Of a DNA stretch of 64,000 bases, positions 51,824-60,592 are shown in pieces. Origin of the DNA: Gemmatimonadota bacterium (GTDB lineage: Bacteria > Gemmatimonadota > Gemmatimonadetes > Gemmatimonadales > Gemmatimonadaceae). The notes under the pieces are model-generated. The model made no database searches and had not been told where the DNA came from. It saw only the letters and a program-made list of their open reading frames with translations. A program made the translations under genes and the position numbers. The stretch covers positions 274,753 to 338,752 of the forward strand of contig JAPLKU010000003.1 of assembly GCA_026387935.1 (NCBI GenBank), written 5' to 3'. How positions within the stretch are numbered: position 1 is the stretch's first letter; every line of letters starts with the position of its first letter.

Positions 51824-53572
51824 CTACGGTGCAGTGCGGGCGGGCACGAACTTCACATAGAGCGGAACGGTGACGATGAGCTGGGCGCGTGCGCGGAGCG
51901 GCTTGGCGCCAGACTCTTTCGGTTGCCAGTTGGCCACGATCCAGACGTCGCCGATGTTGTTGCGATTGCCACTGCGCGCGGCATTGGGTCCGTCGATCGC
52001 CGGCGAAAACAAACCGTGCGCGTCGATTTTGCCCACAAACTTGATGTCGTCATCGTCGTAGGTGACGCCGTATTCCTCCATGCTCCACATGGCGTCCACG
52101 AGTCCGATTTCGATATCATCGGCGGTGTCGGGCTTGTTGTCCGGCCCGTTGTTGACGGCGATGGCCTCGAACTGCTGGAATTGCTTGGGGAAAGTCGCGC
52201 CGCCGGTGCGCGCGAGCCCTCCCAGAGGCGTCACCTTGAGGCGGCTCACCTTGTCATACACCGCGAGCCCCGATCGGCGAGATGCCCCGCCAATAAACAG
52301 GTCACGCGAGCCGATGGCCGCGCCCGAATCCACATCCACTTTGAGCACGAGCGAATCGGCCGAGGCCTTCACGACCTTCGACACCTTCACGCCGGGCCCA
52401 AGGTCGATGGCTGCCGGAAGAATCTTCGCAGGCAGGTTCGAGCCGAAGATCGTGAGATCCTGGTCGCGGGTGTTGGATCGCAGCGCATGTTGCGAGACGC
52501 CGCCGAGCATCGCGCCACCGGTGACGCGCGCAAAGTTGACGTCCATGCCGAACTCATCGTAGCTACCATTGAACCAGCGGCCCGACATCTCCTGCCAGCC
52601 CGGCTCAATACTCATCACTTCGCGCATGCCACTGTCGGCCGGCGATTCCATCGAGCGCCCACGCCACTGGAATCCGGTGTAGACGACGCTCTTCCCGGTG
52701 CGCGTGACGGTCTTACCGTCCTTCGTGTACCGGTAGGTCGTCTTGCTCGTGAACTCGTCGTCCTTGCCAAGCAGCTTGGTGATGACGGCCTTTCCATAGA
52801 AGGCGCCCTTCCCCGGCTCATAGCCGGAGACGAACCAGGTGCCATCAATACTGGCCGGGCGCATGCCGGCGCTCCACGCGGTCCATTCCGGTGTGCGCAG
52901 TGGAAAAGCACGCGCCAGGTGCGCGATCGCGACGTCCATCGGCTGCTGCGCGGAACCGCCGGGTCCACCGCGACCAGCGCTGCGAAACGCCTGGAAATCT
53001 GAATTCGGATACAGCCCTCGGTGCGTCGCGACGAGTAGTTCCCACTCGTCGCGCGTGCGACGCTGCAAAATGGCGCGGCCCATCGAATGGCACGACCGGC
53101 AGATCCGCTCCGTCGCCGTGTCGCCGTCGTACTTCCAGCTGATCAGGCGTCGTTCAGCCTCGAACCGGCCCGGCTTCGCTTCGGCCGGCGCGAGGCCCTG
53201 ATGGTTCGAGAGATAGCGAACGATTTCGCGTGCCGCCTCAGGCTTGATGTCCACGCTGTTGAGCGTGACCATCCGGCGAATGGAGGTTTCCCATCCTTCC
53301 GGTGTCTTTCGCTCGAACGAGATGCGCTGCACGATGCCCGTGGTCGTGTCACGCGAGTGACAGCGAACGCAGGCCGTAATGATGGCCTGGTCCTTGATGG
53401 CGAAACCGGGTGTGGTGTCGCGTGCTCCCGGGTTAGTCGTCGCCCCGGTCGCTCCGCCTGCACCGCGGCCACCTCGCCCGCCCTGCGCCAGCGTAACGGA
53501 AGCGGGCACGGCCACCAAGAGGGTGGCCGCAACGACAAGAAGAACCAGTCGCATTTCACGCGCAGCGTTCAT
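51824..53572 (-). CDS. qhpA: QhpA: QHNDH alpha subunit, di-heme cytochrome c
   Basis: 582 residues. A signal peptide (MRLVLLVVAATLLVAVPAS after the sixth residue) is followed by a glycine-rich stretch. Two heme-c motifs are present: Cys68-V-R-Cys71-His72 and Cys158-R-S-Cys161-His162. The remaining about 400 residues are beta-rich, as in the four-domain alpha subunit of the Paracoccus and Pseudomonas enzymes. It accepts electrons from CTQ and passes them to a periplasmic acceptor. The gene has its own strong promoter at 53639-53667 and starts the qhpADCBFE block. An internal start at residue 7 is possible. Confidence 0.93.
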   Translation of the reverse strand: MNAAREMRLVLLVVAATLLVAVPASVTLAQGGRGGRGAGGATGATTNPGARDTTPGFAIKDQAIITACVRCHSRDTTTGIVQRISFERKTPEGWETSIRRMVTLNSVDIKPEAAREIVRYLSNHQGLAPAEAKPGRFEAERRLISWKYDGDTATERICRSCHSMGRAILQRRTRDEWELLVATHRGLYPNSDFQAFRSAGRGGPGGSAQQPMDVAIAHLARAFPLRTPEWTAWSAGMRPASIDGTWFVSGYEPGKGAFYGKAVITKLLGKDDEFTSKTTYRYTKDGKTVTRTGKSVVYTGFQWRGRSMESPADSGMREVMSIEPGWQEMSGRWFNGSYDEFGMDVNFARVTGGAMLGGVSQHALRSNTRDQDLTIFGSNLPAKILPAAIDLGPGVKVSKVVKASADSLVLKVDVDSGAAIGSRDLFIGGASRRSGLAVYDKVSRLKVTPLGGLARTGGATFPKQFQQFEAIAVNNGPDNKPDTADDIEIGLVDAMWSMEEYGVTYDDDDIKFVGKIDAHGLFSPAIDGPNAARSGNRNNIGDVWIVANWQPKESGAKPLRARAQLIVTVPLYVKFVPARTAP

Positions 53573-53638
53573 CGGTCAGGAAGGCGGTGAAGCGTTGTCC
53601 GGCAGAGACGGGCGAATGGAAATCGGGCGTGCCGCGTG

Positions 53639-53667
53639 AGATTGCCGATCGAACCGCGTAAAGTCAA
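53639..53667 (-). promoter_or_regulatory. Promoter of the qhpA-D-C-B-F-E block
   Basis: On the minus strand TTGACT (53667-53662), exactly 17-bp spacer, CAATCT (53644-53639). The start would be about 53632, giving a leader of about 60 nt before qhpA. It lies in the 132-bp gap after qhpG. Confidence 0.6.
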
Positions 53668-53704
53668 GCAAAGGGCCGATTTAGAGGCAGCGACGACACC
53701 GGGC

Positions 53705-55246
53705 TCAGCCACCGATCTCGAGGATGCCCTTCCCCACCGCCACGGCGAGTGCGCCGAGAAAATCCTCGATTGAAACAGCGGGTGCAGCCGCATTGTAGGC
53801 GTCAAAGAGAGCCGGAACGTCCTGGTGCGCTGGCGCAACCTCAGCAAGCACAGTGAGGTCAACGCTCCGGATGTAGCGAATGCCGTCCGGAAAGGCTGGT
53901 ACAATCAGGTGATCGGCAAGTACGACGCGATCATCGCGCACAACGGGCCGCGGTTCACGCTTCACATTCCATACCCGGCGCAGCACAAGCGTTGGCGTCG
54001 CGCGGATCGCTGCGAACGCCGCCTGTACCCTCGCGTCGGTGCGCAGCGCCGCGACGTCGGGGTCACTGGCCGTCTCCAGTACGTCGGACCCGCCGCGCGC
54101 GTCCCAGTATCCCGCTGGGTGCGCGGACGCCGCTTCGCGCGCGAGGACGTCAAGTTGGCGCCTGAGCCCCGCGACCATCGCGCGTTCACGCGCGGCAAAG
54201 AACTCAAGCGCCGGGCCTTCAATGGCTGGATCAACCAGCGCGCTGTGCACAACAATGGCCGCCAACCACGCAGACGCCATCGCCTTCTTTACTCCGTACG
54301 ACGACAGCGGATCGACGAACGACGCGGCATCGCCTGCCACGAGTACTCGATCGCGACCGCGCCCGCGCACGGATCCGGCGCTCTCGTACGGCGATGCATC
54401 GCGCGCCCACGGGCTGCCGAGGAATTTCGCGCGCTCGGTCATGTCACGAATCATGGTCGTGCGGGCGAGTTCTTCCTTATACGTCAAACGCAACCGACTG
54501 CCGCGCGCCACATCCGTGCGCGATGGGTCGAGCATCACCGTCACTTGTCGCCGCGTGCGCGACAGCGGCACCGACCATGCCCAGCCACCCGGATAGCTCT
54601 CAACATGCGTGTGCGATTCGTCGGCGAGATGCCAATGCGGCCGCCGCTCCCAGGTGCCGACAATCGCAATCGTGCGCGGGCCGGTCGGCGCGCGGGCCGA
54701 TCCGCTCCTCGACATGATCCCCGACCGCCCGGTGCAGTCAATCACCCACGGCGCGTCGATGTGGCGCACACGCCCACGCTCTTCATAGGAAATACGCGAG
54801 CCGCCTCGGGGGATCGCCGTCACGGCCCGCACGCTCGCGTGCCGATGGACCAGCGCGCCGGCCGCCTTGGCCTCGCGCAGGAGCACCTTGTCGAGATCGG
54901 CTCGCGACAGCTGCCACCCAAGCCCGCCGTCCGCGAAACGCTCCACGCGCTCGGCGTCGGTTCCCCAGCGCACCGTGTGCCCGGTGGAGCGCACGAATCC
55001 AGCGCGGTTGATCGCGTCGAGCACCCCAATCTGCGCGAGCAACTTTGCGCAACTCGGTGTCAGCGATTCGGCTAACGGTGGCCCCGGCGCAGGCCGCGTG
55101 AGCAGCATCACCTCATGGCCGAGGTGAGCGAGCGTCCGCGCGGCGGTGGTGCCCGCAGGCCCGCCGCCGAGTACCGCGACCTGCGTCCCGTTTGGGGGCG
55201 GATTGGGCAGAGCCCACCCGCCCCGCGACGATTTCGGCGCGCGCAT
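53705..55246 (-). CDS. qhpG: QhpG: FAD-dependent monooxygenase for tryptophan hydroxylation in QhpC
   Basis: 513 residues. The dinucleotide motif VLGGGPAGTTAA (G27, G29, G32) starts a Rossmann FAD site, and the second flavin motif is VLVAGDAASFVDPLSSYG (about 301-318), in the layout of tryptophan-halogenase/aromatic-hydroxylase relatives. In the QHNDH pathway QhpG introduces the quinone oxygens on the QhpC Trp. The only possible start before the FAD motif is the ATG at 55246, preceded by AAGGG at 8 nt, so the gene truly overlaps the DinB-like gene by 134 bp in another frame. It precedes qhpA, unlike the described order where G follows E. Confidence 0.85.
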   Translation of the reverse strand: MRAPKSSRGGWALPNPPPNGTQVAVLGGGPAGTTAARTLAHLGHEVMLLTRPAPGPPLAESLTPSCAKLLAQIGVLDAINRAGFVRSTGHTVRWGTDAERVERFADGGLGWQLSRADLDKVLLREAKAAGALVHRHASVRAVTAIPRGGSRISYEERGRVRHIDAPWVIDCTGRSGIMSRSGSARAPTGPRTIAIVGTWERRPHWHLADESHTHVESYPGGWAWSVPLSRTRRQVTVMLDPSRTDVARGSRLRLTYKEELARTTMIRDMTERAKFLGSPWARDASPYESAGSVRGRGRDRVLVAGDAASFVDPLSSYGVKKAMASAWLAAIVVHSALVDPAIEGPALEFFAARERAMVAGLRRQLDVLAREAASAHPAGYWDARGGSDVLETASDPDVAALRTDARVQAAFAAIRATPTLVLRRVWNVKREPRPVVRDDRVVLADHLIVPAFPDGIRYIRSVDLTVLAEVAPAHQDVPALFDAYNAAAPAVSIEDFLGALAVAVGKGILEIGG

Positions 55247-55673
55247 AGCTCTCGCCCTTCACCGGCGACCCTGCGATGCGGCGCAACATGTTGATCTGCC
55301 CGATGTGCGTGAGTGAATCCGCAATCGGACCGGACATCAACAGCTCCGTGGAGTTCCCGAGCTGCGCGTCACTCGCCAGGTACGCATCGAAGGCGGCGAG
55401 GCCGGCATGAAACCGCGCGACTTCGCTCTCCCATGTTCCCGGCGTCGAGTTGTTCCATGTCCACTCGCCCTTGGCCATCCAGAGCGCCCAGTCATACAGA
55501 TCGTTGATGTGCGCCAAAATCTCGATCGGTTCACGCGTTGACGGAGCCGCCTTGAGGTCGGCGAAGTCCGATGGTGCTCCGCGCAACGCCTTCGCGCCGC
55601 GGTACGCGACCACGGCCACTGCATGCCGCAGCAACTCGCGCGCGGTTTGCGCTGGCTTCGTGCTTTCGGTCAT
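55113..55673 (-). CDS. DinB-like four-helix protein overlapping qhpG
   Basis: 186 residues. The region REPIEILAHINDLYDWALWMAKGEW and PIADSLTHIGQINMLRRIAGSPVKG has the helical pattern and His positions of the DinB/YfiT superfamily, which bind divalent metals or thiols. The last about 45 residues, after AEIVAGRVG, are arginine-rich and coincide with the 134-bp overlap with qhpG, so this tail is probably an extension read through the neighbour's start. It begins 3 bp after the amidohydrolase stop. A role in amine dehydrogenase maturation is only suggested by its position. Confidence 0.75.
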   Translation of the reverse strand: MTESTKPAQTARELLRHAVAVVAYRGAKALRGAPSDFADLKAAPSTREPIEILAHINDLYDWALWMAKGEWTWNNSTPGTWESEVARFHAGLAAFDAYLASDAQLGNSTELLMSGPIADSLTHIGQINMLRRIAGSPVKGESYARAEIVAGRVGSAQSAPKRDAGRGTRRRACGHHRRADARSPRP

Positions 55674-55676
55674 CGC

Positions 55677-57362
55677 TTACCGCGGCCGCACGACGTCAGC
55701 GGCGGGACGAGTCTTGCGCTGGTCCTCGACCATCTTGCCGACATCGGCGAGCAACTTCTTGGCGTCATAGACGATGCCGTCCTTGATCGTCCACTTCACA
55801 CCGCCCACCTGCTCCGGCTTGCCGGTTTTGTCATTCAACTTCAGCGCGCCGGTGCCATAGAGCACCTTCAAGTTCTCGAGTGGATTCTGGTCGACAATCG
55901 CGAGGTCGGCGAGGTTGCCAATCTGCACACTGCCGTACTCCACCGGGGTGGCCTTGTTGCGCGCGAGTGTTTCCGCCGCGTGGTACGTGCCCGCGCGAAT
56001 CACTTCGAGCGGATGGAAGCCCGCCTCCTGCAAGAGCTCCATCTCCTGAATCGTCGAGAAGCCCGGCGTGTTGTAGATGAACCCAGCGTCCGAGCTCGCC
56101 GTTACGCGGCCGCCCATGTTCTTGTAGTCGTTGAGGAACTGCATCCACACACGATAGAAGTTGCGCCACGCGATTTCGTCGGCCGTGGTCCAGTAGTACC
56201 AGTACGATCCATGATTCTCGCGATTGGGCGTGTAGTAATCCCAGAGCGATGGCAGCGTGTACTTCGCGTGCCAGGGCGCGGCTATGTGATGCGTCATGTC
56301 GCGCCCGGTGAGGTACGCCACCATCGTCGGGTCGAGCGTCACGTCGCGTTCCTTGAACTTCTTGAGCAGCGAGTTCCATTTCTCGCTGCGCGGGGTGACG
56401 AGATTCCACTGCCGGGCCACCTGGCCGAACCGATCCTGTTCATTGTTGTAGTTCAGGTCCACCGGCCACGGCTGCACCGAGTTGTTGTCGTACATCGCCT
56501 CGAACAATCCGTAGTAGTGCGTCACCGTCTGGAGGCCGAGCCGCGTGGCCTCATCGGCATTCATTTGCGCGACGCCGGTCTGTTGGAGGTGCGCGACGCT
56601 CCCGAGTCCAAGCTTCTTCGCTTCATCAAGCAGCGCCGCCATGATGTCCGGACGCTCGGCGCCGAGCTTCAGTCCATCGCCCCCATTCTGCGCGAGCCAC
56701 TGCACCCACTCGCGCGCCTGCGCCGGCGTGCGCACCGCTCCCTTGTCCCAGCCCGTGCCCGGGCGCTGATACACGACGTACCGCGGCGCGGTGATTTCAT
56801 TCTTCGCGCTGCGCGCCTTTTCCTTGATGGAGTAGTCGAAGCTCGCGAAGGGCACGCCGCGCACCGCCGTGATGCCATGTGCGAGCCAGAGCTTGTTGTA
56901 GTACTCGGAGTCGGGCGCCTTCTGTTTGGTACCCTGATGCACGTGGAGGTCCACGATGCCGGGGATCATGTACATGCCCGCCGCCTGAATTTCCCGCACG
57001 GCTCCACGCGGACGCTTGGTCGAGTCGCTCATCGGCAGACCCGGCGTGCCGGCGCTGGCGATGTTCACGATGCGATTGCCTTCTATGACAACGTCCACCG
57101 GGCCACGCGGCGGTCCGCCCGTGCCATCGATGAGCGTGACGCCACGGACGACGAGCCGCGTAAACGGTCCATCGCCTTCGCGCCTGGCCGGTGCGGCTTT
57201 CGGATCGTCCGCACGCTCTGCCTGCAGCGTCGTTGTCGTCGACATCGTCATTGCCGACGCCTGCGCGGCAGACTGCCGCGCGAGTGCCGGTGCTGGAGTT
57301 GCGGCACTGACGACGATGCCTGAAAGGACAAGCGCGCCAATCGTCAGGACGCGATTCTTCAT
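55677..57362 (-). CDS. Secreted amidohydrolase family protein
   Basis: 561 residues from the ATG at 57362 with GGAG 7 nt upstream; the longer frame runs through the neighbouring transporter gene and is not believed. After the signal peptide (LTIGALVLSGIVVSAATPAPALA) come the beta-domain RLVVRGVTLIDGTGGPPRGPVDVVIEGNRI, the metal motif MIPGIVDLHVHQG, a helical tyrosine/tryptophan-rich middle, VTASSDAGFIYNTPG (late Asp) and YGSVQIGNLADLAIVDQNPL. It belongs to the amidohydrolase superfamily; the substrate is unknown. It is immediately upstream of the DinB-like and qhpG genes, with a 3-bp gap, and may be co-transcribed with them. Confidence 0.9.
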   Translation of the reverse strand: MKNRVLTIGALVLSGIVVSAATPAPALARQSAAQASAMTMSTTTTLQAERADDPKAAPARREGDGPFTRLVVRGVTLIDGTGGPPRGPVDVVIEGNRIVNIASAGTPGLPMSDSTKRPRGAVREIQAAGMYMIPGIVDLHVHQGTKQKAPDSEYYNKLWLAHGITAVRGVPFASFDYSIKEKARSAKNEITAPRYVVYQRPGTGWDKGAVRTPAQAREWVQWLAQNGGDGLKLGAERPDIMAALLDEAKKLGLGSVAHLQQTGVAQMNADEATRLGLQTVTHYYGLFEAMYDNNSVQPWPVDLNYNNEQDRFGQVARQWNLVTPRSEKWNSLLKKFKERDVTLDPTMVAYLTGRDMTHHIAAPWHAKYTLPSLWDYYTPNRENHGSYWYYWTTADEIAWRNFYRVWMQFLNDYKNMGGRVTASSDAGFIYNTPGFSTIQEMELLQEAGFHPLEVIRAGTYHAAETLARNKATPVEYGSVQIGNLADLAIVDQNPLENLKVLYGTGALKLNDKTGKPEQVGGVKWTIKDGIVYDAKKLLADVGKMVEDQRKTRPAADVVRPR

Positions 57363-57478
57363 CGGAGAACTCCGGATGCAGCAGGTTGGGGGAACGACAA
57401 ATACCGTCGCTCCGAATGTACGAGAAACCCGCGCGCGATTCGAGGCACGCGATTCGAAGTGCTCGGGTGGTGCTTTCA

Positions 57479-58699
57479 TCAGCGCTTGGCGTGTGTGTCG
57501 GGAAGAAACGCGGCCAGCATGCCGATCACCGGCATGAAGGCGCAGATTTTGTACACCATCTCGATGCCGGCCACGTCCGCGACATAGCCGAGCACTCCGG
57601 CGCCAACTCCGGCAACACCGAACGAGAATCCGTAGAAGAGTCCCGAAATCATTCCAACTTTTCCGGGCACGAGTTCCTGCGCGAACACCACAATGGCGGG
57701 AAATGCTGACGCGAGCAGCAGTCCGATCACGACCGTGAGCGGTCCGGTCCAGAAGAGACTCGCATACGGCAACACGAGCGTGAATGGCAGCACGCCGGCA
57801 ATCGATAACCAGATCACGCGCTTGCGGCCGAAGCGATCGCCGAGTGGGCCACCGGCAATGGTGCCTACGGCGACGGCGGCGAGAAAGGCGAAGAGATGCA
57901 GCTGCGCGTTGCCGACCGAGATGCCGAACTTGTGCATCAAATAGAAGGTGAAGTAGCTCGTGAAGCTCGCGAGGTAGATGTATTTCGAAAAAATGAGGGT
58001 GAGGAGAATCGAAATCGCTCGGATCACCTCGCGGCGCGGCAGTGCGAGGTCCACGTGGTTCGATTTTGCCGCCGCGAGTCGCGCAAGACCGTGGTGTTTG
58101 TACCAAACGCCCACGTTCCAGAGGATCGCGCAGGACAAAAGGGCCAAAAGGGCGAAAAAGGCGAGACTCGACTGTCCCCAGCGGACCACAACCAGGGCGG
58201 CGGCGAGCGGTCCGAGGGCCGAACCGGTGTTTCCGCCTACCTGAAAGAGGGACTGGGACAATCCGGGCTGTCCGCCGGCGGCCATTCGCGCCACCCGCGA
58301 CGCTTCCGGGTGAAAAACAGATGATCCCATCCCCATTAGACAGGCCCCGGCGACCACCATTGGGTAGACATGGGCCGCCGACAGGACCGTCAGGCCAGCG
58401 AGGGTGAAGAGGGTCCCGCCGGGGAGTGCGAGTGGCGTAGGGCGGCGATCGGCGTAGAGCCCGACGAGCGGCTGGAGGATGGACGCCGTCACCTGGTAGC
58501 TCAGCGTGACCAGCCCTATCTGCCCGAACGTGAGGCCAAGATCCGCCTTCAGGTTCGGGTAGATCGCCGGCAGCAGCGACTGCATCATGTCGTTCAGGAG
58601 ATGGCAAAAACTGATCGCCAGAATCACCCGAAAAACGGTGCCAGTTTGACGCGGCTTGGCCTCGGCGGCGGTGCTCACCGCTGTACCGGATTCAGACAC
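57479..58699 (-). CDS. MFS exporter of the fosmidomycin-resistance (Fsr) type
   Basis: 406 residues with 12 hydrophobic segments. The first segment block, FCHLLNDMMQSLLPAIYPNLKADLGL, is the signature of Fsr-like transporters, and the intracellular loop has GGPLGDRFGRKRVIW in the second half. It starts at a GTG (58699); a GTG seven codons further in is an alternative. It is an inner-membrane exporter with unknown physiological substrate. It lies 116 bp upstream of the amidohydrolase gene on the same strand. Confidence 0.92.
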   Translation of the reverse strand: MSESGTAVSTAAEAKPRQTGTVFRVILAISFCHLLNDMMQSLLPAIYPNLKADLGLTFGQIGLVTLSYQVTASILQPLVGLYADRRPTPLALPGGTLFTLAGLTVLSAAHVYPMVVAGACLMGMGSSVFHPEASRVARMAAGGQPGLSQSLFQVGGNTGSALGPLAAALVVVRWGQSSLAFFALLALLSCAILWNVGVWYKHHGLARLAAAKSNHVDLALPRREVIRAISILLTLIFSKYIYLASFTSYFTFYLMHKFGISVGNAQLHLFAFLAAVAVGTIAGGPLGDRFGRKRVIWLSIAGVLPFTLVLPYASLFWTGPLTVVIGLLLASAFPAIVVFAQELVPGKVGMISGLFYGFSFGVAGVGAGVLGYVADVAGIEMVYKICAFMPVIGMLAAFLPDTHAKR

Positions 58700-58720
58700 G
58701 AGAATCGAAGCAACTCCAAA

Positions 58721-59263
58721 TCAGGCGCCTTCCCATGGTCCCGGCGGCCCACTCGGGATCTCTTTTGTTTTCGTCTCAGTGCGGACGTACGTGAAGCCTC
58801 TGGCTTCGTAGTTCGAGCGCGCTTTGGGGTGGTCCAGATTGCAGGTATCGAGCAGGACTTTGGTGGCCCCCATGGCGATCGCCCGGTCGACGGCAGCCGT
58901 CAGCAGGTGCGCTCCCAGGCCCCCTCCGATGAAGGACTCGAGTAGCCCGAGGTACTTGATTTCGACCACGCCAGGTTCCTTTCGATCGAGCTCGACGTAG
59001 CCGGCAGGGACGCCGCCGGCTGAAAGTATCCAGGTTTCGATTCGATCTTTATTCGCGACGTTTTCCGACCACTGCGCGAGCGTCCACGGCCGCCGATCGA
59101 GCCAGAACCAGCGGGCACCAACGGTCATATAGAAGAACCGGTTGATGGCCGGCAAGGGCGGATTGACGTGTGAAAACGCCACATCGGTCCTGGTCGAGCG
59201 CTTCGGTTTGAAGTCCGCCGGAGCCAGTTCAAGGTGCGTTATGACGACGTCGAAAAGCGGCAT
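58721..59263 (-). CDS. GNAT-family N-acetyltransferase
   Basis: 180 residues. The acetyl-CoA loop is visible in IKYLGLLESFIGGGLGAHLLTAAVDRAIAMGA (R/Q-x-x-G-x-G/A type) and the following strand VLLDTCNLDHPKARSNYEARGFTYVRTE is typical of the GNAT fold. The N-terminal part (FFYMTVGARWFWLDRRPWTLAQW) resembles a subgroup of small acetyltransferases. Substrate unknown. It lies 21 bp upstream of the MFS start and could be in the same unit. Confidence 0.88.
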   Translation of the reverse strand: MPLFDVVITHLELAPADFKPKRSTRTDVAFSHVNPPLPAINRFFYMTVGARWFWLDRRPWTLAQWSENVANKDRIETWILSAGGVPAGYVELDRKEPGVVEIKYLGLLESFIGGGLGAHLLTAAVDRAIAMGATKVLLDTCNLDHPKARSNYEARGFTYVRTETKTKEIPSGPPGPWEGA

Positions 59264-59354
59264 TTCCTTGGACCTGGCGTGGCGGACGGTGCGGATAGAC
59301 GAATGATCGGCCGCCGAACCGAATATCGCAAATGTGTCCGAATCAGTGCCGAAT

Positions 59355-59397
59355 TGACAATATTTTTATTGTCAGTTAAGTGAAGAGGTGACATATT
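59355..59397 (+). promoter_or_regulatory. Promoter and palindromic operator of the Fic module
   Basis: TGACAATA (59355-59362) and TATTGTCA (59367-59374) form a perfect dyad with a TTTT centre. A promoter TTGTCA (59369-59374), 17-bp spacer, CATATT (59392-59397) overlaps its right arm. The AT-rich block is unlike its surroundings and lies just upstream of the helix-turn-helix gene. Confidence 0.6.
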
Positions 59398-59457
59398 ATT
59401 CTTTCGTTCGTCGTGTATGGCGAGAAGATAGATTCCGGAAGCGCCATACAAGCTGTT

Positions 59458-59991
59458 ATGACTAAACGACTTAGCGTAATACAACTGCGTCAGCTGGAGG
59501 AAAGGCTCGAGAAACTGCGAGAAATCGCAGCGCTTGAGGCGCCTGGCGAAGGGTGGATCCGGACGCTCCGCCAAGCCCTCGGCATGACTACCGAGCAGCT
59601 CGCCAAACGGATTGGCGTAACCCGTCAAGCGGTCCTCCAGCTCGAAGCCGCCGAACAGAAGCGCACCGCCACTTGGACATCTCTTCGGAACGCCGCCGGG
59701 GCCATGGACTGCGAAGTGGTCTACGCGATCGTCCCGCGCGGCTCCCTCAATCAGGTGCTCCTCAGGCAGGGCCGGAAACAGGCCGAACGGCATGTCCAGC
59801 GGATCGCCCATTCCATGAAGCTGGACGCCCATGTGGTCGGGCCGGCCGAGCAGGAACGTCAGGTGGAGGAGCTCGCGGTACACCTCGCCACGGAACGGAC
59901 GCGGGGCCTCTGGGCGGATGAGCCCAAGCCCATCACGGCGCCTCCAACTCCGCCGCGCCCGTACCCTGGACGGCCCCGGAAGATCGGCTAA
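59458..59991 (+). CDS. Mobile mystery protein A (helix-turn-helix partner of a Fic protein)
   Basis: 177 residues from the ATG at 59458 (a GTG at 59413 is in frame upstream). A leucine-rich helical N-terminus is followed by an XRE-type helix-turn-helix (WIRTLRQALGMTTEQLAKRIGVTRQAVLQLEAAE, about residues 37-70). The segment TWTSLRNAAGAMDCEVVYAIVPRGSL is characteristic of the 'mobile mystery protein A' family, which always sits next to a Fic/DOC gene, as it does here. It probably represses the module through the palindrome at 59355-59374. The AT-rich promoter region and association with a horizontally moving family suggest acquisition. Confidence 0.88.
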   Translation: MTKRLSVIQLRQLEERLEKLREIAALEAPGEGWIRTLRQALGMTTEQLAKRIGVTRQAVLQLEAAEQKRTATWTSLRNAAGAMDCEVVYAIVPRGSLNQVLLRQGRKQAERHVQRIAHSMKLDAHVVGPAEQERQVEELAVHLATERTRGLWADEPKPITAPPTPPRPYPGRPRKIG

Positions 59992-60007
59992 CGATGCGGA
60001 ACCCGTA

Positions 60008-60592
60008 ATGGTCACCCTCCTTCCCGGCAGGACCTGGGCGCTCGAGGTTCGCGAGCGCCAGGCGCTCCTCCCCCTGCACCTCTCGACGCGCTACGAACTG
60101 GCCGCGTGGGAGCAAGCAAACATGGCCAAGGCGATTTCCTGGCTCGAACAGCGGCGCCGGCGCGGGACCGTTTTAACCAGTCGGTTCATGCGAACACTTC
60201 ATAAGAAGATGTTCGACGAAACGTGGGACCACGCCGGGCGGTATCGGCGCGAAAAGTCGTCGCGAGGCGTGGCCGCCTGGACGGTCTCGACCCGGGTGGA
60301 AGACGTGATCGCGAAGGCCCGCGGCTGGATCCAGCAGAGCTCCTACCCCGCGGATGAGTTGGCCATCCGGTTCCACCACCGCATATCGGAGATCCACCCG
60401 TTCGAGCTTGGAAATGGGCGTGCGACTCGCCTCATGACGGACTCTTTGATGGTGGAACTTGGGCGGGCAGCGTTCACCTGGGGCGCCAACTCGGCGCTGT
60501 CTGCGGCGGACCTCCGGGACCAGTATTTGGCCGGCCTGCGGGTGGCGGACAACGACAATATTGGTGTGCTGCTGGATTTTGCGGGGAGTTGA
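60008..60592 (+). CDS. Mobile mystery protein B (Fic-domain protein)
   Basis: 194 residues from the ATG at 60008. The Fic core is intact: IHPFELGNGRATRLMTDSLM with His130 in the H-P-F-x-x-G-N-G-R motif, and the upstream VLTSRFMRTLHKKMFDETWDHAGRYR helix region. Fic domains transfer AMP or another phosphate-containing group to target proteins. No separate inhibitory-helix motif is evident in the partner, so regulation is open. The gene follows its HTH partner by 16 bp. Confidence 0.9.
   Translation: MVTLLPGRTWALEVRERQALLPLHLSTRYELAAWEQANMAKAISWLEQRRRRGTVLTSRFMRTLHKKMFDETWDHAGRYRREKSSRGVAAWTVSTRVEDVIAKARGWIQQSSYPADELAIRFHHRISEIHPFELGNGRATRLMTDSLMVELGRAAFTWGANSALSAADLRDQYLAGLRVADNDNIGVLLDFAGS

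Noticed and set aside
53825..55075. 416-residue plus-strand frame opposite qhpG
   Set aside because: Arginine/histidine-rich shadow with no domain; qhpG on the other strand has both FAD motifs.
55677..58607. A 976-residue frame starting at 58607 for the amidohydrolase
   Set aside because: Its first 415 residues lie across the MFS transporter gene and are a shadow; the ATG at 57362 has a ribosome site and starts a signal peptide.
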